Source: Branchinecta lynchi (lineage: Eukaryota > Arthropoda > Branchiopoda > Anostraca > Branchinectidae). From it: a DNA stretch of 64,000 nt. The stretch's first letter is position 1. The number at the start of each line of letters is the position of its first letter. The DNA lies in assembly GCA_023053575.1 (NCBI GenBank), contig JAKZAP010000009.1:13807869-13871868 (forward strand), in the 5' to 3' direction. Under the pieces are notes generated by a model. It was not told where the DNA came from. It did no database searches and worked only from the letters and a program-made list of their open reading frames with translations. Positions 39,504 through 51,898 of the stretch are shown here, one piece after another. A program made the position numbers and the translations under genes.

Positions 39504-41896
39504 CAGGGGTGGCCCGAAGGGGGGGTGAGGGGGGTTGACTCACCCCCCCTGCCTTTTGCCAAGTCGTTTCAGTCGTTTATTTTGGCCTTGCCGAGGTCCC
39601 GGGCATTCATTTTAATTAATAACAATCCGAGTCGTTCAAACTAAATTTTTACTTTTAGCTCTGCCCAGCTTCAGTCGTAAAAAACCGTCCCTAAAGACCA
39701 GCCGAGTCGTTTAAACCAGGTTGCATAACTCCGTTAGGTCGGAGATATGATTCAGGGTAGCAGCTACTCGGCTATCTGTTCTACTCCCATGTGATTTGTA
39801 TCTGCCTCACTTAGGTCTCAGTCGTATCAGTCGTTTTTTTTGCCTCGCCGAGGCCCCTGGCATTCATTTTAATTAAAAACAATCCGAGTCGTTTAAAATT
39901 TGCCCAGCTTCAGTCGTAAAGAACCGTCCCTAAAGACCAGCCGAGTCGTTTAAACCAGGTTGCATAACCCCGTTAGGTCGGAGACATGATTCAGTGTAGC
40001 AGATTTCGGCTACCTGTTCTACTCCCATGTGATTGTATCTGCCTCACTTAGGTCTTTCAGATTTTAGCCTGTCAAAATTGCAATAGGTTAGTTGTTAAAG
40101 TGAAGTCTGACTAGATAACACTGATATAATGATATTCCTTATAAACCAAAAGTGAGAGCAAGGCTATGTGCATGGATTTTTGGTCAGAGTTTGACTAAAA
40201 GTGAAAAAAGAAGGAGTAGAATTTTTAAACATAATGAAAAGCCATCAGAAATCAAATGACAGAATATCCGCGAAACAAGTGTTCCAATAGCAGATGGAAA
40301 CATGTCGATTACAAAGCGAGGTTGAGCTCGGACGCTTGAAAAGGGCAAGGAAGACTTTAATATACACCCGAAAGTCGTTTTCCAGGACAGGAGGGGTTCT
40401 GCACGCGCTGGAATAGCTCATTCTAGTCGGGAGGTAAATTTTTGGCCTCTATGCTAGCAGCGGCGTTACTATCCAAAATATTTTTGGGGGGGAGCAAGGT
40501 ATTTACCGACTGGCTGGTAATTTTTACCGAGTTTTTTTTGCGAAAAAAACGACTCTTTTTACGAAAACTCGAAGCGCTTCGCGCCGATTCAGCTATTTTT
40601 TTACCGACTGTCCGACAATATTGGGGGGAGGGGGGTCCCCTCCAAACGTGATGCCCCTGTATGCTAGTGTCAAAGCACATCTGAACAGCCTTCCTAAAAT
40701 TCAGGATACGCATACTACTCGAAAATGATCTCTTTTATGTTAAAGTTATTCTAAAAGCGCTGTGTATAGCACTTCTGTCGCGTATTGAGACTCGGACCTA
40801 ATTTCGTGGTAAGGTGGCAGATGAAGATTGACGCAGATATAAACCTTTCAGATGTGCTTGAACATGCTGCATTGGGGAAAGATATAGTGCTTCTATCGGG
40901 CGAAAGACGAAAGTTTGTTTCGTCAATGAATCGGGGTTTGTTTTTACATAGAACGAATCAAATTCTGCAAACCAGTTTTAAGTTGCAATCTTTCAGATGT
41001 AGAGTTACCTGTTTTAGTTTTCGTCATGAAATTACAGTTTGTCGAATGACAAATAAAACGGTAGGGTACACGGTACTTTCATAAAGAAACAAAAGTACAT
41101 CAAAATTACACCCGAAAAAAAAAACGCAACTCAAGAATCGTTGGCGAACCGACATCTTTTCCTATCTCTAAACTCCTGTCGGGCAAAGACCAAAAGTTTG
41201 TTACCGTACGTCCGTAAATCCGAATTTTTGTTTAAATGCACTGGCAAACCTGTTTTCCTCGTTTCGTTTCTGAGGAAGTGTGTTTTTTAACGTGAAAATT
41301 ACTGTGTTTTTTAACGTGAAAATTACTTTTTTTGGTATTATAGTTCGGAACAAATCTACTTTGTTTTCGATCGGCACTATTTTGTCACTTTTTTCGATGG
41401 ACAGAGTCGTGATTTCATAGCTATTTTTTACTTTTCTTCTTACGCATCATTCATTCATAAATCCGTATTTTTTTTTAATGCACTGGCAAACCTGTTTTCC
41501 TCGTTTTGTTTCTGAATAAGAGTGTCTTGAACGTGAAAATTACTTTTTTTGCTATTAATTCGCAACATATCTACTTTGTGTCTGCTTTGTTTTCTATGGC
41601 CAATATTTTGTAACTTTTTCGACGGACAGATTTGTGATTTCATAGCTATTTTTTCCTTCTCAGCGGGATCGCAAAGAGACGCTCTGCTCCTCGGCGTGTC
41701 ACAAAATTTCGCCTGTGGCGCTCATAATATTCTCTACTTAGGGGAAAGGTGTGTCATTTACTTGGCGATCTGGCTTGGAATGTTTTGTCGCAACAGTTAT
41801 ATTTTGTCAGTACTAGCGAGTCGTATATTACGATCCAGGAGTCGTTGAAATGAGGTGTCTCACCCCCCCTGGTCCGAGGGCTTCGGGCCACCCCTG
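39504..41896. mobile_element. hAT-like non-autonomous element, 2.4 kb
   Basis: TIRs are CAGGGGTGGCCCGAAG and CTTCGGGCCACCCCTG, with a perfect 8-bp duplication AACAGAGG (39496-39503, 41897-41904). The 8-bp duplication and CAG start indicate the hAT superfamily. Inside are a ~265-bp direct duplication (about 39563-40060) and another repeat pair (about 41215-41300 and 41455-41640). No transposase was seen. It fills most of the intron between cyclin A exons 2 and 3. Confidence 0.9.
40458..40659. mobile_element. hAT MITE nested in the 2.4-kb element
   Basis: A 202-bp element with ends CAGCGGCGTTAC and GTGATGCCCCTG and a perfect 8-bp duplication TATGCTAG (40450-40457, 40660-40667). Its interior matches 47459-47803 (ACCGACTGGCTGGTAATTTT). 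Confidence 0.9.
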
Positions 41897-42669
41897 AACA
41901 GAGGCTTCATTTAGCCGAAAACCTAAGGGGTGAGGAGGACGCGGCGCTGTCACAGACCCCTTCGCATCCTTCAAAGTCAATCCTATACAGATCAGACAAA
42001 AAATAGTTGCGTGAATTAACTACGTAAGACCGAAATATTATTTTCATAAAGACTTACGGAAAAATGTAAAGAGTATACACACATTCGGTTTTGAACCTGG
42101 TCATCTAGGTTTTACAGTGTTGCATGGGTAGCACTGGGAGCCAGAGAATCTGCCCCTTGCTCCCCTAGCAATGAATAGTAAATCCGAGCTAGACCAGGGG
42201 ATATTTTAATATTATAGTCAAGAAATAAAACAGCAGCCTAGGCTTTCTACATCGAACACATCATCAAAAGCTTCAGCTATGGGAGGGTTTCCTACTTTGG
42301 ATGTGATAACACTACATCACACCCTATTCTTTATTTCCTGATTGTCTAGAAGAAACCGTCCTTCAGAATAGCCGAATGTTGTTCATTGGTATATCAACAG
42401 TGTTTTTCGAAAAGGTTATAGAGAAATTTTTCTCAAAACTGAGTCATTAGCCAGGCATGTATGTTATAATTTTCAGCCAAATCGGAGCAACTGTTGCGGA
42501 GATACAGGTATTCTTTCTGGGACTTGTAGGCCGTTCCTGACTTAAACCTGAACAGATTTTGCTCTTCCTATAAAATTTGAAAAATGTTGCTTGTAACTTT
42601 GGGAAAAGCACTGTCGGTATGTTCGTCCCGTTATTATATACTATCTTATTATATAGCAAACAAACTTAC

Positions 42670-43189
42670 CACCCAATGAAGGTTTAACATTCTCATCAAC
42701 CACCACGCCTGTTTCCACTGAGGCTGTTACATGAGCGAAGATGCTCTCTCTAGGACCTCCCAACTCCTCTGTGTACTCTAAGGGCTGCTTATGTTCATTC
42801 TCTTTGTTCGAGTCTGATGGTGACACAGACACCCTCTCCAAAATCCTGTCCTCAATTTGACCATTCTGCGAAATCTCTTTATCACACTGTGCCCCAGCTT
42901 TGTCTGTTTCAAGCACACTAGATTCTGGTTCATGATGAGTTTCAGAAGAATCAGTCTGATTTTCTGCTTGTTTGTCAACTGTTTCTACTAAAGAATCACT
43001 ATCAGAAAATACTGTGAAGTTCTGTTTTTGCTGTGATGCTTTGCCTGCTGGTTCATCACAGAAGATAGCAAAGCTCTGTTTGGGGGCATTATTTTTCAAG
43101 CCAACCGTGGTACCACTTTTGTTTTCGTTTTTAGACTTGAAAAACTTGAATGACTGCTTTGAGGCACCATTTTCATCAACAACATTTGT
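42670..43189 (-). CDS. CCNA: Cyclin A, exon 2 (N-terminal regulatory region)
   Basis: A 520-bp exon, acceptor CCTTTTTCAG and donor GTAAGT, phase 0 at the 5' side and phase 1 at the 3' side. It encodes a low-complexity acidic region with KNNAPKQSFAIFCDEP, a short motif found in the N terminus of animal cyclin A. Ser/Glu-rich sequence with several SP sites follows (VSVSPSDSNKEN). Confidence 0.85.
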
Positions 43190-44064
43190 CTGAAAAAGGA
43201 AAGAAATTACTTGTGCTCATTATTTAGTGAAGTAATAAATAAATATTCTTTATTTCCATAATAGCTAGCAGAGGATCGTCATGACGTAACACATGTCAAA
43301 ACAGTGACGTACAATATATACAGTATTTGATAATAATAAATAGGCCTACATCATATAATACATGTCATGCAACAAGAATTAAAACAGGAAATAATAAAAT
43401 AAAATATCAAGAGTTAAAATGAGAAAAAAAATAAGGTACAAGTGATGATTTATATCGGTCAGACGAATTTACTAGGGGCAGGGTAATTTGAAGCCGATTT
43501 TTTCAGTTCTTAGTCTGGTGATGGGCTGCAATGTGATGGACAGCAATCTAAGTCCTCTTTCAATAGGCTAACTGACCAAACATGAGAATGGCTGCAAATT
43601 AGTGCAGGACTGTGCTCCTGTCACAACAAACAGACCAGAAAAAAATAAGACACAGTTCAAGTGATGCATTAATTACCCACAAAACTATCTGTAGTGCAGG
43701 ATGTGGCTTTAAAGCAAAGGAAAAGGGACAAGAGACAACAACAGCCATATAAAAAGCTTATATAGACTGGGAGTCACTTTTTAGACCTAAAATAGCTATC
43801 TCTCTCTCTTTCCTAGGAGAGGCTTGTCACACTGTATATGATCTCTCCTCTACAACATATAGCTATTATGATATCCCTTATCCTACTCTACCTTAATACT
43901 CTAACCATATGATATCCCTTATCATACTCTACCTTATACTCTAACCATAAGTAAGAGTACAACGCTGATAGCCTGAAACAAACAAAATATAGCACATTCA
44001 AAACCCAAGTATGAAATAATGACAGTTCAATGGAATGACACTCAAATATTTACTCCATACTAAC

Positions 44065-44205
44065 CTTCAGTTTAGTCACTGCATGGATTTTGTTGTTGCC
44101 TATGTTGGAAAGGGCTAGTCGTGTTTGACCAGTTGTCTTCAAGGACAGCTTAGAGTTGCCATTTTCCTGGTTTTCAGTGCTGTTATTCTGACGGAGAGTA
44201 GTCAT
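44065..44205 (-). CDS. CCNA: Cyclin A, exon 1 with destruction box
   Basis: A 47-codon first coding exon from ATG at 44205 to a donor GTTAGT in phase 0. It contains TRLALSNIGNNK, which fits the destruction box R-x-x-L-x-x-I-x-N recognised by the APC/C for mitotic degradation. An acceptor-like CTTCTTTATAG lies 17 bases before the ATG, so a non-coding first exon is likely further upstream. Confidence 0.85.
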
Positions 44206-44559
44206 GGTTGTTAATAAATCTATAAAGAAGCAAACTGTAATTTTGTTTGAATGCAGGAGCTTTCCCCAGCTAGGCTAAGGCGATAAAGAATTTTTTGCAA
44301 GACCTCATGTATCCCAACTGCATAATGCTAATCTAGATTATTTTGTTAAGACTAGGTAAACAGGGGTGCTAACCACAAAGTCCATGGGTCTATTCTTTAT
44401 CTTCAATATGAGATGGCAAGAAAATTAATTCAAATGATACTCAGTTAAATAACGTACAGCAGAAAATTGTGAATATCAATGGAGAAAATTGTAAGAGCAA
44501 GTCCAATTTTCAGAGGCAGGCTGTGCCCTGTTGAAAAAGCCTACGATGTAAAAAGTTTC

Positions 44560-44700
44560 TCAATTAAGGATTAAAGTTAACTGCAGTATCTGCTATTGGG
44601 ATTAATCTTATCTCTATTAGAGATAATTACCTTTCAAAAGACAAAATTAATCCAGTAGTAAATACACAAAATTTTTATTTACAGTGTAGCTCATAGACAT
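44560..44700. repeat. Palindromic repeat (GGATTAATCTTATCTC)
   Basis: Related to 63653-63812: both contain GGATTAA...CTTATCTC facing GAGATAA...TTAATCC. A small foldback MITE of unknown class. Confidence 0.45.
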
Positions 44701-46192
44701 CAAAATTATTAGAAATTCACTACTATAGACTGTAGTCAACATCTGTCAACAAAAAAGTAGTTGCCATTGTCTCGCAATAATGACAACAAAATATAGTGTA
44801 CTAACCATCATCAATCAACAGGTTCAGCTCGACATATCCTACATGATAAGCTCAAACTCTGACATACTCTACTAAAGTAGAGCTACATAACTTAGAAGAG
44901 CGCCTTACTCTGAATGGGAACAAAAATATAACAAAATCAAACCTAGAAATATTCATTTCTAAAAAGAAATATTCATGATAGACATATTCATGCACATTAA
45001 CTACTAACAGTAATTTAACTAAAATTCAGAACATAGTGAAGATACAAATGTTATTTTTTAATCTTTAGCTCTTTATCTTCCACTTCTGCACCCTTCCCTG
45101 ACAAGTTACAGCACTTATGGCTGGAAGATTTAAGGCATTCCATGCATAGGCACTTCAGCTCTTGAACACAGCTTAGGCTTGGGTGATAAATATTTCTTTT
45201 TTAGCCCAAGCTAACTACAAATCATATCTGACAGTACAAAAGGAATGTCTCGGCTGAATTTTACTAGAGGCTGTAATAACATTCAACAGGCCTCTAATAA
45301 GGTTCAGTGGATGTATCTATTTGCAGTGTAAAATATGCTTGGCTGATAATTAGGAACGAGGGCTCGATTAACAAAACTGGAAAGAGAAGAATAGACAATC
45401 TTGATAAGATTTGGATATCACCTCAATTCAATTAAGCATATAACACCGGAGTATTCTTCAAAGGGGGTGAGAGATACAGCCAGCACATAACCTAGCATGA
45501 GCAGGCTTAGAGAACCTGACAAGGGCCCTTGCCAAGGCTTTAAAACAAAAGAAAAGATACCAACAAAAATTAGAGCTGAAACCAAAATGGATCAGGTGAA
45601 TGGAAATGCCAGGTGAAAAAATATGAAAAACCACGCAAAACTAACCACTTCCTAAATGCCTCCGACGAGGATATCCGAGTGTAAATGATAAAAATCTGGT
45701 TTAAAAACTTTCATTCATTCAAATTTTTGGTGGATTATTTGAAAGCCGCGCCGTTTCAGGGAGAAAAGATTTGAAAGTTTATTCCCTAAAGAATGTGCAA
45801 ATTCCTTTATTAAAGATTAGGCGTCAATTAAAGCCAAAATGTAAAATCAAAAAGAGAAATTGTTATGTAATCTTGTCATATCTTCATAATATTAATAAAT
45901 TTCTAATATTTGAATGTATGAATTACATCCATTTCTGAAACTTTGGCCTACCCTTGGATCTTTTGAAAAGTTAGACCGCAACTCTGGAACAGTAGGTTTG
46001 TTATTGTTTATAATTTTATTATTTACATTCCAACACATCAGAAGCTTCAGGTAAATGTGGCCTTAAACGTTCTATAAACGCTCTGACCATGGTAATATAA
46101 TCAGCTAATTGCAACACCTTATCAGTGCTATATCCACATAGTTCTAGACTTCTACAAGAGGGGTATCCATCCTCGAACTTGGCCTAAAAATC

Positions 46193-46436
46193 TCACAAGG
46201 AAGCTTTTGTGCAGTCGAAAGCAGGTCCTAGGTCATCAAGGGCTTTCTTCTTCAATTTAGGAACTTGATAGGACTGCATTTGAATTTCCCTTTCAACCAT
46301 TTTGCCAAGTTCGAGGTTGTACAAATTCAAGGTTAAATACCCATTCTGTTGTTTGGGCACCAGAGTCTGTTTGGTGAATGGAGAATCCTCATGGACTTCA
46401 CCATGAGTAGTGATAGAGGTAAAGTTGAACATTCCC
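46193..46436 (-). CDS. Candidate terminal exon of an unknown gene
   Basis: After the acceptor-like ATTTCTGTTCAG an open frame runs to a TGA at 46193-46195. The peptide (QTLVPKQQNGYLTLNLYNL, MQSYQVPKLKKKALDDLGP) has non-repetitive, protein-like composition. I recognise no family and found no upstream exon; a foldback starts at about 46468. Confidence 0.3.
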
Positions 46437-46467
46437 TGAACAGAAATTGCAACAGAAGAGGAGAACA

Positions 46468-47415
46468 CACTGCCAGAAACCAGTCAGAAACTTCATAATA
46501 GATGACACAAGGGATGCATGGTTTCAACTGATAGCACTTAGGGTATAATCTGTTGTCACAGTCTAGTACACTAGCCCCTTTTCAGGCATGGTGCTCAAAT
46601 GTCTAGCACCATGCCTGGGTGCTAGACATTCAAGCACTGTACCTTGGGTTTCATGCATGGTGCATGGATTTCAGTATACAGTGCATGCATGGAAAACACA
46701 GTTTCTGTCATCACAACTGAGCACCAACTCGGACAGGCGCTACCATGAATTAGAGAAATCAAAGACAGTCCTTATTGAATTTTTCACAACAAAAACAAAA
46801 GGGCTCGACCGATGATGGAGATGCAAAGACTAACAGCACCCTATCTATTCTCCATGTAGAGTGCCCCCAGAGCCAATATTCTGGTTGGCTGCTAGGTAGA
46901 AAAAGCTGAGGCACAGGGCACTTTGCATGCAAAACCCTTGACTATGTAGAAAAGGAAATGAGGTTTTCACGTCTGTCATCAGCCGAGCTGTGTGATTTTT
47001 GTTATAAAAGCTTTGATTAGGATTGTCTTTGATCTCTCTAATTCATGGTAGTAATTTCAGCCCTGTCCGAGCTGGTGCTCAGTTGTGATGACAGAAACTG
47101 TGTTTTTCATGCTTGCACTATATACTGAAATCCATGCGCCATGCATGAAATCCAAGGTACAGTGCTTGAACGTCTAGCACCCAGGCATGGTGCTAGACAT
47201 TTGAGCACCGTGGCTGAAAATTGGCTAGTGTACTAGACTGTGTTGTCGCGATAAACATTATGCAAGAAGTGTTATCACAACAAGCATTGACATGAAGAGC
47301 CAAAAAAAACAACAAAAAAGAATCTGCCTACTTTTTTGTATCTTGTCATATCAGAAAATTCATTAAAAAATTCCTTGTGTTATCTGTTATGAAACTTCTA
47401 GCAGTGCAGTCTGAT
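46468..47415. mobile_element. Foldback family I split by a hAT foldback
   Basis: Left end CACACTGCCAGAAAC and right end ATGAAACTTCTAGCAGTG are inverted, like the ends of 60980-61342. The interior is interrupted at 46559-47240 by a younger element. Confidence 0.55.
46559..47240. mobile_element. hAT-like foldback with ~210-bp arms
   Basis: Ends are CAGTCTAGTACACTAGCC and its exact complement. Arms extend about 210 bases (GGTGCTCAAATGTCTAGCAC and so on). Flanking 8-mers TGTTGTCA (46551-46558) and TGTTGTCG (47241-47248) match at seven of eight positions. It has inserted into a family I element. Confidence 0.75.
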
Positions 47416-47458
47416 AACTGTCAACTTTTATTTGAAAATACTTGTCAAGTATGTTAAT

Positions 47459-47803
47459 CAGAGGCGTTACTAGCCAAAATGTTTGGGGGGGGGCGAGGCA
47501 TTTACCGACTGGCTGGTAATTTTTACCGACTTTTTCTGCAGAATAAACAACTGTTTTCAACAATAAAAATTATATTTTTGAAAAAAATCGACTTGATTTT
47601 CCAAAAAATCCACTGATTTTCAGAAAAACGACCATTTTGACGAAAAGTCAACCAGTTTTGAGAAAAACCGACTGTTTTTAAAAAATATCAACTGTTTTGA
47701 CGAAAAATCGCGGCGCATCGCTCCAACTTGGTATTTTTACCGACTGGCCGATGGCTTGGGGGGGGGGGGGAGGCCCCCCCCCCCCCCAGTTGTGATGCCT
47801 CTG
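47459..47803. mobile_element. hAT MITE, 345 bp
   Basis: Ends CAGAGGCGTTACTAGCC and GTGATGCCTCTG, with a perfect 8-bp duplication ATGTTAAT (47451-47458, 47804-47811). Long G and C runs lie just inside the ends. The interior repeats the theme CGACTGTTTT/CGAAAAATCG. Confidence 0.92.
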
Positions 47804-47859
47804 ATGTTAATTTCACAAGGGCCAGATTATCATACTTGTGACTAAACTATCTATTATGA

Positions 47860-48110
47860 ATACTCCTTGAGCCCTAGCTGACTGGTAAGTATATATTCAA
47901 ATAATGCATAAAACCTTTGGAATTTGACTCTTTCTTGGCAAGGGTTCTTGTCAGGCTGTGGAACATCAGGGACAGCATTGGGGAAGAAATGAGAGCATGT
48001 AAGTTTCTTCCTGAACATTGTCCCTGATGTTAGAAAGCCGAACAAGGACAAAATGATTGCCAAAAAGGGCTGAAATATAGCTGCCAAAGTATCATAGCTG
48101 AAGGATCTGT
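47860..48110. mobile_element. Foldback, subfamily of E (GCATAAAAC type)
   Basis: ATTCAAATAATGCATAAAAC then GGCAAGGGTTCTTGTCAGG, with the inverse centre CCAAAAAGGGCTGAAATATAG at the far end. Close relative at 62156-62460. Confidence 0.5.
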
Positions 48111-48540
48111 TTTATGGGTTACTTGAATAAATCTGTTATTGTTTTAAATTGTATATTTGTTCTCTGACTTGACTTAGATTGTCTTTTTGTCACCTCAGAA
48201 ACTTTACAGAGGGTAGATAGTATGTCAAAAGAAAGCCATCAAATTCCTCTTGTGTAGTAGGCTATTTTTTTTTCTAAGACATTACCATCCAAGTGCATTG
48301 ACCTAATGTCAGAACCAGGCCAGAACATGAGTTTCTGGGAGAACCAAGAAATTCTTGGGGACCCTTTATTGTATTCACTGGTCACCATAATTGTGTTTCT
48401 ATATGTCATAATTCTTCATGTGGGGATACTTGGTAAAACATAAAAAGTATAGTTAGTAGCTAAAGGTACCATATCAGCTTAGATTCGCTCAGTCTTCAGG
48501 CACAAATGATTATGGTTTTTTTAGAATCATAGAAATGTAT

Positions 48541-49680
48541 GGTAGATAGATAGATAGATAGATATGTTTATTGATCTAACTCGTAGCGCCGACATGGCAC
48601 TAAATACGTCGACCATTACATTTAAATACTTGAATAACTGAGTAAAATACTTGAATATATACAATTGTTACATAAAAGAAAATAAATCACTTAGAATTCA
48701 CTTGTTTTTTGTTAATCTTCTCAGTGAAATATGGTACAAAGGAATTTGAATACCGGTTTGTGCGACATTTAACTGGCACAAGGAGATTTTGATGCCGTGT
48801 CCGTCCTGTCACCGGTGCTAGATCGGGCAGAATATCTCTGTGTTTTTCACTGGCAAGGATTGATCGGCCAAAACGTAAAATTAAGTTTTCCCGGCGGACA
48901 TGGAGTGGCTCAAGTCTTAATAGGAGGAGGGAAGCTTCGTAACCATTGTATTTCTGCCCTAGCATAATGCGGCACGCTCTGATTTGCAGTGATTCAATCT
49001 CTTCTTTATGTTGTATGCTTCTTTGCACAAAGGGTCCCCAAACTGGGCAGGCATACTCCAGTAGCGGTCGCACGTATGTCACATAAGCTAACTTCAAAGA
49101 TTCGACACCGAATCCAAATCGCTTCATTGTCGTGATGGACTGGAGTGCAGCGTTCCCTTTCTTCACGAGGTTGCAAACATGGTCACTGAATTTGCAATCT
49201 TCGGTGAAAGTGACACCCAACAAAGTATGACTCTTAACCATATTAAATATAGAATCAGGCTCATTGAATTCACTTTTCAGCGGGTTGAATCGAATCACTT
49301 TACACTTTTGCGGGTTTAGAGTTAGTTTTGCAAGTTCACACTCACGATAAAAAGAAGGCACTAAGTCGGGTTCAAATTGTGGTAAAGTGACTCCTTGATT
49401 GACTAGAAATTTGAGCAAGAACGACAAATCGTCAACGAACTTAGCACGATCGGCGAAGTCAGCAAGGATAAAATTGACAACGGCTAAGAAAATCAGGCCT
49501 GCAAGTCTTGTACCTTGCGGTGCACCACAGGTAATTGGTATCCAGTCAGAGTTCCTATCATCATCGTTGAGGGCAAACACGCATTGCATACGCTCTGACA
49601 GAAAGCGCTCTGGTATAGTACAAAATATGCTATAAGTAATTTTTTGCACTTCGTTGCTAAGATGCACACTTTTTGGGTGC
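48541..49680 (-). mobile_element. 5'-truncated non-LTR retrotransposon
   Basis: It carries a reverse-transcriptase frame, a short 3' UTR and a microsatellite tail (plus-strand TAGATAGATAGATAGATA at about 48543-48562). Truncation at the 5' side is typical of LINE insertion. The tail type fits CR1/L2-like clades. Confidence 0.8.
48687..49667 (-). CDS. Reverse transcriptase C-terminal part (non-LTR)
   Basis: A 326-codon frame starting inside the RT domain. Visible motifs are CGAPQGTRLAGLIFL (the GxPQG box) and KFVDDLSFL (catalytic F-x-DD). The thumb and connection region follow: LNPQKCKVIRFN, LLGVTFTED and YVRPLLEYACPVWGP. The N-terminal endonuclease and first RT motifs are missing. The frame is uninterrupted, so the insertion is fairly young. 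The first codon is not a true start. Confidence 0.88.
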   Translation of the reverse strand: MHLSNEVQKITYSIFCTIPERFLSERMQCVFALNDDDRNSDWIPITCGAPQGTRLAGLIFLAVVNFILADFADRAKFVDDLSFLLKFLVNQGVTLPQFEPDLVPSFYRECELAKLTLNPQKCKVIRFNPLKSEFNEPDSIFNMVKSHTLLGVTFTEDCKFSDHVCNLVKKGNAALQSITTMKRFGFGVESLKLAYVTYVRPLLEYACPVWGPFVQRSIQHKEEIESLQIRACRIMLGQKYNGYEASLLLLRLEPLHVRRENLILRFGRSILASEKHRDILPDLAPVTGRTRHQNLLVPVKCRTNRYSNSFVPYFTEKINKKQVNSK

Positions 49681-51650
49681 TAGAATTGTATTCTTAAGCA
49701 AAATACTTGAGCATAGTTTCATAGAAGTGTTTTTTGCACTTTGTGGTTGAGATTGGTGCTTTAAGTATGCTTAAAATCATTTGCAAGTAAAACCCTTGAG
49801 GCAAAAATTATCCTCGCCCCTTGAGAATCAAAAAAACTTTGTCACTTTGTAGTTAAGAAAAAGCACTTCAAGGGGCCTAAAGAGTCATTTGCAAGCACCT
49901 ACCTGTGATACAAATAATCATGGGCCCTTGGGGGGATCAGAGACATGTCCTCTTGTCAGTTATCATGTTTCCTTATGATCTGACCAGCCATTTCCAAGTT
50001 AATTATGACACCACATTCCGGATTTCAATTATCTCCACTCCCCGCAAGATGGCAGGATGTGGAAATGACTGCTTCCAAGTAAAACTTGATCTGATCTTAA
50101 ATATAGCCTATCTGCCGAGTTCTGTCGTCCCGGTGCATCTGAAAGTACCTTAACTCAAGATAATCGGACTTTCTGGAAAATTGTCGGATCGGGAAAGGAT
50201 GATTTCAAGTCAAACTAGGTCTGGTCCCTGATACGCCTGCCGAGTTTCATTGTCCTAGCGCATATGAAAGTACCTTAAAGAACAACTCTTACTAGAAATG
50301 ATCTTTTTCCTATGAAACCAATCCAATCCAAAAAATGTAGAGCCACTGGGTCGAACATTGTCGTCGGTCCCTTTCGGCCTTTCTTTTGGGTAGTACCGGT
50401 TACCACTGTAATCGACTCTAGTGGTAGATTTTCTTCTCTAGGATGATGTACCAGAAAAAAAGTTACTCGAAATTACCATTACTTTTCACTTGTAATTACC
50501 GATTTTCTGGTTAGCGCTTGTCAACTCTATTGAGCCTTCCTGCTCTCCGACGCGGCGGCTCTCCGACGCAGCGGCAGTTTTCAAACCTCTTTTCAAGAGG
50601 TTTGAAAACTGAACGTGTTGATGTTAAAAAGTTGGAAAACTAAGCAGTTAAAAGAAGTCGGCTAAACAGAAGATAGTCCTATCTTTATATAATAATAATA
50701 ATAATAAGCTTTTATTCCGCCAAAAAGACGAGTTTAAAAAAATAAATCGACAGCAACTAAACATCGGCATCGTAAACACAATATGAAACAGTTGTCAGCG
50801 AACATTGAAGATTCCCTCAAACTTTGCGTTGTGTAAAGGGCAAAACTCGGCACGGCCGAAAAAGCGCGAAAAATTTGTAGGCACGAAAGGAAACAGTGGA
50901 GAAAGGTGGGGATTTTAGAAGCTTATAGTTCCACAAGGGAGTTAGTTAGGTCTGTATAACGAAGGGCAGAATAAGCAAGAAGGGTTCTTTAAGGGCGCAA
51001 CCAGCACACAACGTCGTCCACTGTTTCCTGACTGAAGATTAAAAATTAAGTGTCTTGTTCTGTGTTTGTATGTGTTTTGTTTACTTTCTTCATTTACTCC
51101 GCCTTTCCGAAACGGCGGGTCATAAATAAATTACTTACTTACTAACTTAAGTCGGGATCACTGGAATCTTGGAGCCTCCTCTCCAACTTCCCTCCGAGTG
51201 CGCGGATCCTGTCCGGTTCTGTAAGCGTTATATCTAGAGCTAGTCCTTGTTCTTCTCTGTAACTTTCGTACCGATTCCTCCTTTTTGAGCGTCACACAGT
51301 GTCCCCCTTCCAAATCCCTCCGAATCTACCAGATTCGGTCCGGACTTGAATCGGGACATCTGATCCACGAGGTCTCTCCAATATTAGAGAGAGAGAGAGG
51401 AGAGAGAGATGGGTAGCCCTATATTTTGAAACTATCAGTTTCCTACAAAATAACAAACACACACTATGATTCTGCATTGAAAATTGAAGTGAAAAAAGGC
51501 ACAAACGGGTTTACGTAACGATTTGTCCGGACTTTAGGGGTAGAAATTTATTTTGAAGCCGGGATCGATGATTCGGAGTGGCTGGTTCCTATAGCAGTGA
51601 CCGATGGTTCGTACTGGCGAGGACAGATATACCAAACTAGAATATCAAGT
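49680..51650. other. Non-coding stretch
   Basis: No supported gene. Bases 50500-51010 match 6770-7200 (dispersed repeat). A retroelement-like tail with TTACTTACTTAC ends at about 51145. A GA-rich simple repeat is at 51385-51410. Confidence 0.4.
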
Positions 51651-51680
51651 GTTCAAACCGGACTTGAAGCGGTGATATAT

Positions 51681-51898
51681 TCAGTTTCGCAAGGGCTTGT
51701 TCGTAGGATATGTTGCGGCTTGGGAGTATGATCCTTGTTGCTCTTTTCTGGTTCGGAGTGCAGATGGATTCCAGACCGGGCACGCGCACTCGAGCAATGG
51801 GCGAACATAACGCAGGTAAACATGATGAAGACTTTCAGTATCACACCCAAATCGCCTCATTTTGGCAAGGGTCTGAAAGCTTGCACTAACGTTGTTGC
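51681..51898 (-). pseudogene. Non-LTR RT fragment
   Basis: Encodes KMRRFGCDTESLHHVYLRYV then RPLLECACPVWNPS, clearly homologous to MKRFGFGVESLKLAYVTYVR...RPLLEYACPVWGP of the LINE at 48687-49667. It is cut on the 5' side by the hAT-like element starting at 51899. Confidence 0.75.

Noticed and set aside
47854..48087. 77-codon ORF with a signal-like N terminus
   Set aside because: It lies wholly in a foldback element related to 62156-62460; coding appearance is accidental.
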